Position numbers and translations under genes: made by a program
Notes under the pieces: model-generated
Seen by the model: only the letters and a program-made list of their open reading frames with translations
Told to the model about the DNA's origin: nothing
Database searches by the model: none
In this document: piece after piece, positions 1 to 8,586 of the stretch
Layout: the number at the start of each line of letters is the position of its first letter
Numbering within the stretch: the first letter of the stretch is position 1
Assembly (NCBI GenBank): GCA_903911905.1
Contig: CAIWFK010000791.1
Coordinates: 1-41,005 of the forward strand
DNA from: an uncultured Myxococcales bacterium
Lineage (GTDB): Bacteria > Myxococcota > Myxococcia > Myxococcales > Myxococcaceae
Length of the DNA stretch: 41,005 bases
Direction of reading: 5' to 3'

Positions 1-1620
1 ACCAGCCTGACCACCACCGACGGCGGCTGCGTGACCGCCTCGACCGAGCGCCGCCTCTTCATGCTCACCCGGCAGGAATACGACGCCACCGTCGCCGCCC
101 TGCTGGGCGACACCACCGCGCAGGCCCGGCACACCTTCCCCGCCGAGTACCGCGCCAACGGCTTCACTTCGAACGCCGAAGCGATGACCGTCGACAGCGC
201 CTTCGCCCAGAAGCTGCTGGCCGCCGCCGAGACCATCGCCTCGGCCCGCGCGCCCGCCGAGCTCGACGCGTTGACCTGCACGCTGAGCACGGCTCCCACC
301 GCCTCGCCCGCCGACCCCTGCGCGGTCTCGTACATCACCGCCAAGGGCCGCCAGCTCTTCCGCGCGCCGCTCGAGGCCGACGAGGTGGGGGCTCTCTACG
401 ACGCGTACCTGACCGGCTTCCAGAACCCCACCACCGGCCACGACGCGAAGACCTCGGGCCTCGAGCTGGTGCTGGCCACCATGCTGCAGATGCCCCAGTT
501 CCTCTACCGCACCGAGCTGGGTGACCCGGCCGACACCACCTCGGCGCTGGTCTCGCTCACCCCGCACGAGACCGCCGCCGCGCTGGCCTACCTGGTCACC
601 GCTGCGCCTCCCGACGCCACCCTGGCCGCGCTCGCCGACCAGGGCCCGCTGACCCCGGCCCAGCTGACCGCGCAGTTCGATCGCCTCATCGCGCTGCCCG
701 CCGGCCACGCGCGCGTGCAGCAGTTCGTCACCGAATGGCTGGGCGCCGATGCGGTCACCACCCTCGGCAACGCGAGCTCGCCGCTCACGCCCGCCATCGC
801 CACAGCGATGCTCACCGAGACTCGACGCTTCGTCGATTACGCCGTGTACCAGGGCGCGGGCACGCTCGACGAATTGCTGACCGCCACCTACACCTTCGCC
901 GACGCCAACCTCGCCACCTACTACGGCCTGACGCCGGTCGACCCGAGCGCGAACTTCAACCGCCTCACCGACCTCAAGGGCCAGCGAGCGGGCCTGCTCA
1001 CCCAGGGCAGCTTCCTGACCACCACCGCCACCGTGCGGCAGCCCATTCTTCGCCGCGGCCTCACCATTCGCCAGAAGCTGCTGTGCCAACAACTCCCCTC
1101 TGTCGCCGACCTGGGCCTGCCGGGGTTCGTGCCTTCGCCGCTGGGGCCGCCCGCGCCGGGCACCACCGCTCGTCAGGCGCTCGCCGCCGCCGTGCCGCCG
1201 GGCACTGCCTGCTCTTCGTGCCACCAGTACTTCATGCCCATCGGCTACGGGCTCGAGCACTACGACGCCAACGGCCAGTACCGCACCACCGACAACGGCG
1301 GGCAGGTCGATACCTCGGGCTTCCTCGCCTGGTCGACGACGGTCGACGCCAGCACCGGGCTCATTCTCGACGCGACCCACCTGACGACCTCCACTTTCCC
1401 GGACACCGCCGGCCTGCTGCAGCAGTTGGCGCAGGACCCGCGGGTGGGCACCTGCTTCTCGAAGAAGCTGTGGGTCTTCTCGTCGGGGCGCACCGACGTC
1501 GGGCTCGACGAATGCGCGGTCAATCAACTGCAGGCGCAGTTCGCGAAGTCGGGCAACCAGGTGCTGCCGGCGCTCTCGGCCTACGTCCAGTCCGACTCGT
1601 TCGTTCAAAGAAAGCGGTGA
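1..1620 (+). CDS. DUF1592/DUF1588/DUF1585 haem-domain protein, 5' end outside window
   Basis: The reading frame is open to the left edge, so the true start and signal peptide lie upstream; a GTG at 31 is in frame but falls just before the conserved N-terminal block (RLFMLTRQEYDATVAALLGD), so it is unlikely to be the start. The order of blocks matches the DUF1587-DUF1595-DUF1592-DUF1588-DUF1585 family, large secreted proteins common in Planctomycetes and Myxococcota. A single haem-binding-type motif CSSCH sits in the DUF1588 block, followed by the typical PIGYGLEHYDANGQYR stretch; the end block around VGTCFSKKLWVFSSGR fits DUF1585. It is followed after 4 bases by its usual partner, a DUF1552 gene, so the two are probably one transcript. 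The biochemical role of the family is not established; export and c-type haem attachment are inferred. Confidence 0.85.
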   Translation, partial: TSLTTTDGGCVTASTERRLFMLTRQEYDATVAALLGDTTAQARHTFPAEYRANGFTSNAEAMTVDSAFAQKLLAAAETIASARAPAELDALTCTLSTAPTASPADPCAVSYITAKGRQLFRAPLEADEVGALYDAYLTGFQNPTTGHDAKTSGLELVLATMLQMPQFLYRTELGDPADTTSALVSLTPHETAAALAYLVTAAPPDATLAALADQGPLTPAQLTAQFDRLIALPAGHARVQQFVTEWLGADAVTTLGNASSPLTPAIATAMLTETRRFVDYAVYQGAGTLDELLTATYTFADANLATYYGLTPVDPSANFNRLTDLKGQRAGLLTQGSFLTTTATVRQPILRRGLTIRQKLLCQQLPSVADLGLPGFVPSPLGPPAPGTTARQALAAAVPPGTACSSCHQYFMPIGYGLEHYDANGQYRTTDNGGQVDTSGFLAWSTTVDASTGLILDATHLTTSTFPDTAGLLQQLAQDPRVGTCFSKKLWVFSSGRTDVGLDECAVNQLQAQFAKSGNQVLPALSAYVQSDSFVQRKR

Positions 1621-1624
1621 CGCC

Positions 1625-3133
1625 ATGAGCTCCTCGGTTTCCCGTCGTGCATTGCTCGGAGCCGCCGCCGCGTTCCCGCTGGTGAACGTGCTGCGCTCCC
1701 GCTCGGCCTGGGCCGTGGGCCGGGTCGCGCCGCTGCGTCTGGTCACCGTGCACACGCCTTTTCAGGTGCCCGAGGTGCTCTTCCACCCGAAGACCGCGTC
1801 GGGAGCGCAGGCCGTGGCGGGCGGGCCGATGGTGCTCGACTACGCCAATTCGGCGCTGGCCTCGCTGGCGCGCTGGCAGTCGAAGCTCATCGTCTTCCGT
1901 GGGCTGACCTACGGGCAGGCGCTCAACGGCCATCACACCGGCGCCACCGTGTTCACCGGCGCGAGCGCGTCCAACACCGTCGACGGCGCGCAGCCTTCCA
2001 CCGTGGGAAGCTCGCTCGAGCAGTACCTCTTCTCGCGACTGGCGCAGCCTGGCTCGCTGACGCCGATGGTCGCGGGGCTGATGAGCTACCAGTTCGCCGA
2101 CCACGACAAGGACGACACGGTCAGTGTTCTGCAGGGCACGCCGCAGGGCATGGTGTCGAACCCCGGCGACCTGCTGGCGACGTACTTCGCGAACGTCCAC
2201 CCGCCAGCCACTTCCGGGCAGGACGCGGGCCTCGTCGATGCCACCGCGGCACGGTTGCTGGCTCGTCGGCAGAAGGCGCTGAGCGTGGCGCAGGCCGGCG
2301 TGCGCAAGCTGAGCACCCGGGTGCCGGCCAGCAGCACCTCGGGCAAGGCGTTGAGCCAGCACCAGACGGCGCTGCAGTCGCTCTCGAACTCGCTGGGGCC
2401 CACGGCGGGCGCGGGCGATGCGGGCGTGCCGGGGCCGGTGCTGGGGTGCACCCCGCCGACCAGCGCGCAGGTGCCGGCCGACCCGAGCTGCGACGACGGC
2501 AACCCCGACCTCACCCGGGTGGCGCAAGACAGCCTGTCGTTCTCGCGGCTCATCACCGAGGCCTTCGCCTGCGATCTGACCCGCTTCGCCAGCTTCAAGT
2601 TGAGCTCGTCGAGCTTCAGCGTCATCGCCAACGAAATGCCCGGCGTGCCGGCGGGCGAATTCCACGCCCGGGTCAGCCACGCCAACGGCTCGACGGGCGG
2701 CTCGGCGGGAGACGCGCTCGACGTTCAGCTCGCGGCGTTCAAGAACTTCTGGCACTCACAGGTCGCGGTGCTGATGGACCAGTTGGCGATGACCGCCGAC
2801 CCCTTCGCGCCGACCCAGAGCCTGCTCGACAACACCGTCATCCTCGTCGGCAGCGAGGGGCCCATTCAGTCGCCCGGCGGCGACCCGCATGGCAACGGGC
2901 AGGGTGATCAGCTCTACCTGCTCGCGGGAGGCGGCGTCGGCACCGGCTTCGCGATGGGGCAACTGGTCGACGCGCGCGCCGCTGGCGGCCTGCACCACAA
3001 CGCGCTCTTCACCAACCTGGTCAACGCCTTCGAGACCAACCAGCAGGCCTACGACCCCGCGTACACCCCGCGCCTGCTGACCCAGTACGGCGACTTCGCC
3101 TTTCCGGTCAGCCCGACGGACTGGCTGAAGTGA
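1625..3133 (+). CDS. DUF1552 family Tat-exported protein
   Basis: This 502-aa protein starts with SRRALLG followed by a hydrophobic stretch and an AWA end, which looks like a twin-arginine signal peptide (about residues 1-30). The body matches the DUF1552 family by its overall order: an N-terminal HTPFQVPEVLFHP block, a central GSSLEQ block, an SRLITEAFACDLTRFASFK block and a C-terminal DNTVILVGSEG segment followed by HNALFTNL. That layout is distantly like sulfatase/alkaline-phosphatase-fold DUF1501 proteins. It lies 4 bases after the DUF1592 gene, and this pair recurs widely, which suggests that the two exported proteins act together in the periplasm or at the surface. No catalytic residue can be named with confidence and the function is unknown. 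Confidence 0.85.
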   Translation: MSSSVSRRALLGAAAAFPLVNVLRSRSAWAVGRVAPLRLVTVHTPFQVPEVLFHPKTASGAQAVAGGPMVLDYANSALASLARWQSKLIVFRGLTYGQALNGHHTGATVFTGASASNTVDGAQPSTVGSSLEQYLFSRLAQPGSLTPMVAGLMSYQFADHDKDDTVSVLQGTPQGMVSNPGDLLATYFANVHPPATSGQDAGLVDATAARLLARRQKALSVAQAGVRKLSTRVPASSTSGKALSQHQTALQSLSNSLGPTAGAGDAGVPGPVLGCTPPTSAQVPADPSCDDGNPDLTRVAQDSLSFSRLITEAFACDLTRFASFKLSSSSFSVIANEMPGVPAGEFHARVSHANGSTGGSAGDALDVQLAAFKNFWHSQVAVLMDQLAMTADPFAPTQSLLDNTVILVGSEGPIQSPGGDPHGNGQGDQLYLLAGGGVGTGFAMGQLVDARAAGGLHHNALFTNLVNAFETNQQAYDPAYTPRLLTQYGDFAFPVSPTDWLK

Positions 3134-3191
3134 CGGGTCGACGCCGTCGTGCGAGGTGACGGCAGGGGGGCACCTGTGCTGCGCTAGCCAC

Positions 3192-3749
3192 ATGTCCCGC
3201 GCCTACCGCATCAGTGTGAAGGAGAGCTTGTCCCGCCACGTGCAGGTCGACGACGGCGTCTGCTCCACGCTCGAGCTGCTGCCCATTCTGCCCGCCGATC
3301 GCATGCGCGAGCTGCTGGCCCACGAACTCGAGCAGCGCGGCTTCGCGCGCGACGGCAACACCGCGACCCGCAAGGAAAAGGGCGACATCGTGGTCTCCAT
3401 CGACCTCGAGACCGGCGAGGTGTCGGTCACCGCCGAGGGCCACGCCGAGCTCAACCTCAACGCCGAGCGGACCGCGGTGGTCGACGCGCCCAACGCCGAT
3501 CGCGAGAAGGCGCTGCGGGACGTGGCCAAGCAGGCCCTCGAGCGCGAAGCGAAGGCCGAAGAAGAGGCCCTGCGCCGCAAGGTGACCGAGCAGCTCGAGG
3601 GTGCGCTGCGCGACATCAAGGGCGAGCTCGACGGCGTGGTGAACCGGGTGACGGGTGGCGCGCTCAAGCAGCGCGCGGCCGAGCTGGGACAGGTCGAAGA
3701 GGTTCACGAGGAAGCCAACGGCAACCTCACCATCAAGGTGCGCGTCTAA
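3192..3749 (+). CDS. Small protein of an FtsH-type operon, unknown function
   Basis: This encodes a 185-aa protein without signal peptide or membrane segment. The ATG at 3192 (MSRAYRIS) is preferred over the longer in-frame start at 3156, because the extra 12 residues look unstructured and Cys-rich; neither start has a strong ribosome site. Residues 1-100 look like an alpha/beta domain with alternating strands (IVVSIDLETGEVSVTAEG); residues 110-165 are a charged helix or coiled coil rich in Glu, Lys and Arg; the end returns to strand (NLTIKVRV). I do not recognise a named family with certainty. It is 3 bases upstream of the FtsH-like gene, so it is almost surely co-translated and may act as a substrate adaptor or target of that protease. 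That role is inference. Confidence 0.75.
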   Translation: MSRAYRISVKESLSRHVQVDDGVCSTLELLPILPADRMRELLAHELEQRGFARDGNTATRKEKGDIVVSIDLETGEVSVTAEGHAELNLNAERTAVVDAPNADREKALRDVAKQALEREAKAEEEALRRKVTEQLEGALRDIKGELDGVVNRVTGGALKQRAAELGQVEEVHEEANGNLTIKVRV

Positions 3750-3752
3750 GCC

Positions 3753-5861
3753 ATGTCGCTGGTCATCAAGGAAGAAGCGCTGCCCGTCGAGCTCTCGGCG
3801 TTCTCGGCAGTCGAGGCGGCGTACCCGCAGGAAATTGCCCGCATCACCGACTCGCTTCGGCGCGGGCTGCCGGTGCTGGTCGAGGCCGAGAAGGAACTGA
3901 CGCCGTATCTCTACAAGTGCGTGCGCGATCGCCTGAAGAAGGAAGGCCGCAACTTCCTCTACCTCGACGGCCGCCCCATCACCGACATGCCCCAGCCGCA
4001 GCCGGGCATGGGCCTGGTGGCGACCATCGTCTTCTACCTGCGCGAAGCGGTGCGCGGCGCGGTGGCCGAGCGCATTCTGGTGCTGCCCCACCTCGACCTG
4101 TTGACCACCTCGGTCGGAGGCCTGACCAGCGAAGCGCGCGAGGTCATTCCGCTGCTCTACGAGAACCCCGACCTGGTCTACCTGGGGTTCAAGGACCCGT
4201 CGTTCCCCCTGCCCAAGGTCATCGAGAACCTCTTCCCCCGGCGGGAATCGCTGCTCGGGGTGGCGAGGGACCGGCTGGGCTCGCTGGTCACCCAACGCGA
4301 GAGCCGCAAGCTGTCGAACGAGCGTTCGCTCAAGCCCTACCAGCTCTACAAGCAGGTCTCGGGCGTCAACGCGGTGCGGCTGCGCCGCATGCTCTCGACC
4401 ATCACCGGAGAGGACTACCCGACCGACAGCAAGCCCGCCTACCACCAGCTGCGCCAGGCCACGCTGGTCGGCCAGTTGACCCTGCCCGACGTCGACCTGC
4501 AGAAGGACATCGGCGGCTACGCCAAGGTGAAGGACCGGCTGAACAAGGAAATTCTCGACGTGCTGGCGATGAAGGACTCGCTGGCCGACGAGACGTCGAT
4601 GAAGAAGGTCGAGGGGCTCATTCCCCGTGGCATGATCTTCTGGGGGCCTCCGGGCACCGGCAAGACGCTCTTCGCCAAGGCCATGGCCACCTCGCTGGGC
4701 GCGGCGGTCACCATCGTCTCGGGGCCCGAGCTCAAGTCGAAGTGGGTCGGTGAATCGGAAGAGAACCTGCGCCAGGTCTTCACCCGCGCGCGCCAGGCCG
4801 CGCCCGCCATCATCGTCTTCGACGAGCTCGATTCGTTCGCCACCGCCCGCGGCACCTACCAGGGCAGCGGGGTCGAGCATTCCATGGTCAACCAGCTGCT
4901 CACCGAGATGGACGGCTTCCGCAAGGACGAGCTGGTCTTCGTGGTGGGCACCACCAACTTCGTCGAGTCGCTCGACCCGGCGCTGCTGCGCCCCGGCCGC
5001 TTCGAGTTCCACCTGCAGGTGCCCTACCCGAACACCGAAGACCGCAAGTCGATTCTGTCGATCTACGACCAGAAGCTCGAGCTCGACCTGTCTCCACGTG
5101 CGCTCGAGTACGCGGTCAAGCGCACCGGCGACTTCGTCGAGGGCCAGAACACGCCGTACTCGGGCGACCACCTGCAGGCGCTCTGTCGCGCGCTGGCCCG
5201 GGCCCGGCTGCGCGAGAAGCGCACCACCCCGCTGGAAATCGAAGACGTCGAGAAGGCGCTCTCGAGCTGGGCCGAGCGCAAGAAACTGAACCCCCAGGAA
5301 GAGAAGGTGGTCGCCACCCACGAGGCCGGGCATGCGGTGGTCTCGCTGTTCTGCCCGAACTCACCGCCCATCGACCGCATCAGCATTCTGGGCGACTTCG
5401 CCGCGGGGTACGTGCGGCATTCCGAGCCGGTGAACAAGACGGTGAAGACCTTCAAGCAGATGCGTGACGACATCTGCGTGTTCTTCGGCGGGCGCGAGGC
5501 CGAGGCGCTCATCTTCCAGGACATCTCGGTGGGGTGCGCCGGTGACCTCAACATGGCCACCGACATCGCGCGCTCGCTGGTCGAGGACTACGGCATGGGC
5601 GGTGAGGCGGTGGGCGTGCGCCGCGTCGAATCGACGCCCAACGACCCCATCTCGGAATCGATGAAGTCGCACGTCGACCGCGCGGTGAACGAGATTCTCG
5701 AGGCCGAGCGGCAGCGCGCGGCGTCGATTCTGGCCGCCAACCGGGCCCTCATCATCTCGCTGCGCGATCTGCTCATCGAGAAGAAGGTGCTCGACACCGA
5801 GACGCTCGCCGGCGCGCTGCCGAAGACCGACAAGAGCGACCTCGTCGCCAAGGAACGCTGA
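3753..5861 (+). CDS. Soluble FtsH-like AAA+ zinc protease with degenerate N-terminal domain
   Basis: This 702-aa protein carries an active-looking AAA+ domain: Walker A GPPGTGKT at 298-305, Walker B IIVFDE ending at D357/E358, and a second region of homology with LDPALLRPGRFEF. It is followed by an M41-type peptidase domain with HEAGH at 523-527 and the FtsH third zinc ligand position, D598 in GDLNMAT. Unlike classical FtsH there are no transmembrane helices. Residues 1-230 instead look like a decayed nucleotide-binding domain: a strand-loop at RGLPVLVEAEKELTP with no P-loop and a Walker B-like strand ERILVLPHLDLL. This layout recalls Ycf46-type ATPases. The gene sits between small genes with 3-base gaps, so a four-protein complex is likely. 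It should unfold and cleave cytosolic proteins using ATP; the substrate is unknown. Confidence 0.9.
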   Translation: MSLVIKEEALPVELSAFSAVEAAYPQEIARITDSLRRGLPVLVEAEKELTPYLYKCVRDRLKKEGRNFLYLDGRPITDMPQPQPGMGLVATIVFYLREAVRGAVAERILVLPHLDLLTTSVGGLTSEAREVIPLLYENPDLVYLGFKDPSFPLPKVIENLFPRRESLLGVARDRLGSLVTQRESRKLSNERSLKPYQLYKQVSGVNAVRLRRMLSTITGEDYPTDSKPAYHQLRQATLVGQLTLPDVDLQKDIGGYAKVKDRLNKEILDVLAMKDSLADETSMKKVEGLIPRGMIFWGPPGTGKTLFAKAMATSLGAAVTIVSGPELKSKWVGESEENLRQVFTRARQAAPAIIVFDELDSFATARGTYQGSGVEHSMVNQLLTEMDGFRKDELVFVVGTTNFVESLDPALLRPGRFEFHLQVPYPNTEDRKSILSIYDQKLELDLSPRALEYAVKRTGDFVEGQNTPYSGDHLQALCRALARARLREKRTTPLEIEDVEKALSSWAERKKLNPQEEKVVATHEAGHAVVSLFCPNSPPIDRISILGDFAAGYVRHSEPVNKTVKTFKQMRDDICVFFGGREAEALIFQDISVGCAGDLNMATDIARSLVEDYGMGGEAVGVRRVESTPNDPISESMKSHVDRAVNEILEAERQRAASILAANRALIISLRDLLIEKKVLDTETLAGALPKTDKSDLVAKER

Positions 5862-5864
5862 CCC

Positions 5865-6131
5865 ATGGCCACCCTGATTCTGCGGCTCGAGACCGACCCC
5901 ACGACCAAGAAGAAGAACGTCATCGTCAAGCTCGACAGCGACGCCGACGCGTTGCCCGGCGAGCATGAAGAACAGCACAAGCGCATCGTCGAAGCGCTGC
6001 TCGCCAACGGCAGCCTCAAGGCCGAAGACCTCGGCACCATCACCATCGAGCGCGAAGGGCAGGGCGCGGTGAAGGGTGAGGTCGCGAAGGAAGCGCCGGT
6101 GGTGCGCCAGCCCCAGGGGACCAAAGGGTGA
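5865..6131 (+). CDS. Small protein of FtsH-type operon, unknown
   Basis: This encodes 88 aa starting 3 bases after the FtsH-like gene. The N-terminus has a strand pattern (ATLILRLETDP, then NVIVKLDSDA), the middle an acidic/helical stretch with a conserved-looking HEEQHKRIVEALL, and the C-terminus is Lys/Gln/Pro-rich and probably disordered. There is no signal peptide or membrane segment. Tight packing in the operon supports a real gene and a physical link with the protease, perhaps as a specificity subunit. I do not recognise the family; function is unassigned. Confidence 0.7.
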   Translation: MATLILRLETDPTTKKKNVIVKLDSDADALPGEHEEQHKRIVEALLANGSLKAEDLGTITIEREGQGAVKGEVAKEAPVVRQPQGTKG

Positions 6132-6382
6132 GCGAGGCGAAGGCGAGGTTGGTGCGCGAACTGACGCACCTGATGCGGCTGCCCACCGGCGACAAGCTGT
6201 CGCTGCAGGCGTTCTACGCCGAGGCCCAGGCGGTGCTGCGCCGCGCGAAGGACGGCGGCGTGGTGGTGCCGGCGGCTGCCGTGGAATGGATTTCGACGGC
6301 CGAGCAGCGCGCGAAGGACCCGCTGTCGTCGGCGACGCAGACGGCGGGGCTGGTGGCGGCGCTGCGAGAACTGGAAGGCTGA
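6128..6382 (+). CDS. Small helical protein of FtsH-type operon, unknown
   Basis: This encodes 84 aa with a GTG start that overlaps the stop of the previous gene by 4 bases (GTGA), which implies translational coupling. The sequence is predicted largely helical (KARLVRELTHLMRLP, then SLQAFYAEAQAVLRRAK) with no motif I can name. It is the last gene of the operon, which begins at 3192. Function unknown. Confidence 0.65.
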   Translation: MSEAKARLVRELTHLMRLPTGDKLSLQAFYAEAQAVLRRAKDGGVVVPAAAVEWISTAEQRAKDPLSSATQTAGLVAALRELEG

Positions 6383-6403
6383 CGCTCGCCGAGCCGTGGG
6401 CGC

Positions 6404-6477
6404 GCACCGACGGTGGGGTCGGCCGGGGAGCCCGCACCGCCAGTGGAGACCCCGGTGGCAAGCCGCACCGACGGTGG
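6404..6477 (+). repeat. Three spaced copies of a 13-bp near-palindromic unit
   Basis: In the 205-bp gap after the FtsH operon, GCACCGACGGTGG occurs at 6404-6416 and 6465-6477, with a variant GCACCGCCAGTGG at 6434-6446. Start-to-start spacing is 30 and 31 bases, about three helical turns. The core CACCGACGGTG is an imperfect palindrome. The last two copies share a following AG and a preceding CC. They could be protein-binding sites or a remnant of an iterated repeat. Confidence 0.6.
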
Positions 6478-6587
6478 AGCGCTCGGGCCACCTGATCAGC
6501 GGCTCTTCCTTTCTCAGCAGCTGGGAATGCCGCGCTCGTCCAGTCGGCCGACTTGCGCCCTGACCCAAGACGGGTTTGGGTAGCGCC

Positions 6588-8516
6588 ATGCTCTCGCGTC
6601 AGCGTTCGCGCGCCTTCCTCGTCGTCGCCTCCCTCCTCGCTTCGATGGCGGGCTGCCAGTGCAACAGCTGCGGCAACGTGGTGACCATCGGCGGCGACGG
6701 CGGCGTGCTGCCTGACGGTGGTCGCGCCGGAGGTGGCACCGGCACCGGCGGTGGTGGCGGCGGCACGGGCACCGGCGGCTCGGGCGGCGGCAGCGGCTTC
6801 GACGCGGGCGATGGCACCGGCATGCTGGGCTTCGGCGCGGGCAACGGCGCCTTCACGCTCGACGGCGGCGTGGGCGGCACCGGCAACGGCGTGAAGCTCG
6901 ACCCCACCGGTGCCATCGTGCTCAACAGCGGCGGCAGCCTCGACCTCACCAGCATGTGGATCGCCAACGATCTCAACGGCTGGGTCTCGAAGTACGACAC
7001 CCGCACCGGCAAGGAACTCGGTCGCTATTACTCGGTGGTGCCCAGGGACTGCGCGAACAGCCTGGGCCCGCCCTGCGCCGGCGGCGTGGCCAACGGCCTG
7101 ACCTCGGCCATCACCCACCACCCCAGCCGCACCGCCATCGACCTGCAGGGCAACCTCTGGGTGGCCAACCGCGCGCTCGAGAGCACGGGCTCGGTGACCA
7201 AGATCGCCAACGACGTCAGCGGCTGCATCGACCGCAACGGCAACGGCACCATCGAGACCAGCCGCGACGTCAACGGCGACGGGCAGATTTCCACCAACCC
7301 GGCCGACGGCGAAATGATCATCCCCTCGGACCCCAACGACCTCACCAAGTACGACGAGTGCGTGCTCTTCACCACGCCCATCGGCGGGCCGGTCAACGGC
7401 AGTGTCGGTGCGCGCGCGCTCGCGGTCGCTTCCGGCATCGAGGGCTCGGGCCCAGGCGACATCTGGGTCGGCATCTACCACCAGCAGAAGATGTACCGGC
7501 TCGACGGCAACAACGGGCAGATCGCGCCCAACGCCGCCGGCACCACCTCGCTCGACCTCGCCTTCGGGCCCTACGGCGCCATCGTCGACCGCCTGCAGCG
7601 CCTGTGGGTCGTCGAACCCGGCACCGCCCACCTGGCGCTCATCGACACCCTGACTGGCACCGTGCTCGCGGGCAGCGCCAGTGTGCCCGTCATCGACGGC
7701 ACGCCGCAGGGCTGCGCCGCGTACGCCCTGGGTATCGACGGCAAGAACCGCGTCTGGGTGCCCGGCTGGAGCAACGGCGCCATCGCCTGCCGGTACGACC
7801 ATTCGACCGGCACGTGGACCAAGTTCGACTTCTCGACCACCACCAGCCAGACCGGCACCAGCTTCACCTGGGGCCGCGGCATCGCCGTCAACGTGGCCGG
7901 CGAGGTCTTCATGTCGGGCTACGCCGGCGGCAACGCCCAGCTCATTCGCTTCGACTCCGAGACCGGCAACGTCATTCCCTTCGGCACCGCGCAGTTCATC
8001 GAGGCCGGCGACGGGCAGACCAATTCCAGCATCGGCGTGGGCATCGACAACGACGGCAACCCGTGGGTGAACAACTACAGCGGCAACGTGATGAAGATCG
8101 ACAAGGTGACGGGGGCGGTGACGAAGACCGCGCAGCAGCCGGCGGGCCTCTACACGTATTCCGACTTCACCGGCTACGAGCTGCGCAACTTCACCGCGCC
8201 GCGCGGCACCTACAGCAAGGACTTCACCGGCTGCGCCGCCGGCACCACCTGGGAAACGCTGACCTGGGACGGGTCGACGCCGGCCAACACCTCGCTGTCG
8301 GCCTTCGTGAAGGTCGGTGACACCGTCGCCGAGCTCAACGACCCCGCCACCATGCGCTACGGCCCCTTCACCACCTCGCCGGTCGACCTGACGACGCTGG
8401 GGCTGCCCACCAACAAGCAGTTGATTCGGGTGACCTTCGAGCTGGCCACCACCGACGGCGTGAGCACGCCGGTGCTGCGCAGCTTCAACCTCAAGTGGAG
8501 CTGCAGCATCTTCTGA
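6588..8516 (+). CDS. Secreted beta-propeller-like lipoprotein
   Basis: This encodes 642 aa from the ATG at 6588; an in-frame TTG at 6576 only adds four residues. The N-terminus is a lipoprotein signal (hydrophobic stretch ending LASMAGC), then a long Gly/Thr-rich flexible linker. The body shows repeated blade-like segments with Trp-Val-Asn/Ala or similar (IWVGIYHQ, LWVANRAL, VWVPGWSNG, PWVNNYSG), as in NHL, SMP-30 or virginiamycin-B-lyase type propellers. An insertion around DRNGNGTIETSRDVNGDG has the spacing of calcium-binding EF-hand/thrombospondin-3-type loops. It is probably a surface or periplasmic binding protein. It is flanked by unrelated genes and I see no operon partner. The enzyme or ligand role is unknown. 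Confidence 0.75.
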   Translation: MLSRQRSRAFLVVASLLASMAGCQCNSCGNVVTIGGDGGVLPDGGRAGGGTGTGGGGGGTGTGGSGGGSGFDAGDGTGMLGFGAGNGAFTLDGGVGGTGNGVKLDPTGAIVLNSGGSLDLTSMWIANDLNGWVSKYDTRTGKELGRYYSVVPRDCANSLGPPCAGGVANGLTSAITHHPSRTAIDLQGNLWVANRALESTGSVTKIANDVSGCIDRNGNGTIETSRDVNGDGQISTNPADGEMIIPSDPNDLTKYDECVLFTTPIGGPVNGSVGARALAVASGIEGSGPGDIWVGIYHQQKMYRLDGNNGQIAPNAAGTTSLDLAFGPYGAIVDRLQRLWVVEPGTAHLALIDTLTGTVLAGSASVPVIDGTPQGCAAYALGIDGKNRVWVPGWSNGAIACRYDHSTGTWTKFDFSTTTSQTGTSFTWGRGIAVNVAGEVFMSGYAGGNAQLIRFDSETGNVIPFGTAQFIEAGDGQTNSSIGVGIDNDGNPWVNNYSGNVMKIDKVTGAVTKTAQQPAGLYTYSDFTGYELRNFTAPRGTYSKDFTGCAAGTTWETLTWDGSTPANTSLSAFVKVGDTVAELNDPATMRYGPFTTSPVDLTTLGLPTNKQLIRVTFELATTDGVSTPVLRSFNLKWSCSIF

Positions 8517-8586
8517 AACGTCGCGCCGCGGGCTGACGCGCCGCGCGATGTGGGCCGCGCCCTGGCGGGTAGAGTGCGGCCGTTCC

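Noticed and set aside
8548-8586. Earlier in-frame start for the CoA ligase
   Set aside because: The extra 13 residues do not match the family, and the ATG at 8587 begins directly at the usual N-terminal helix.
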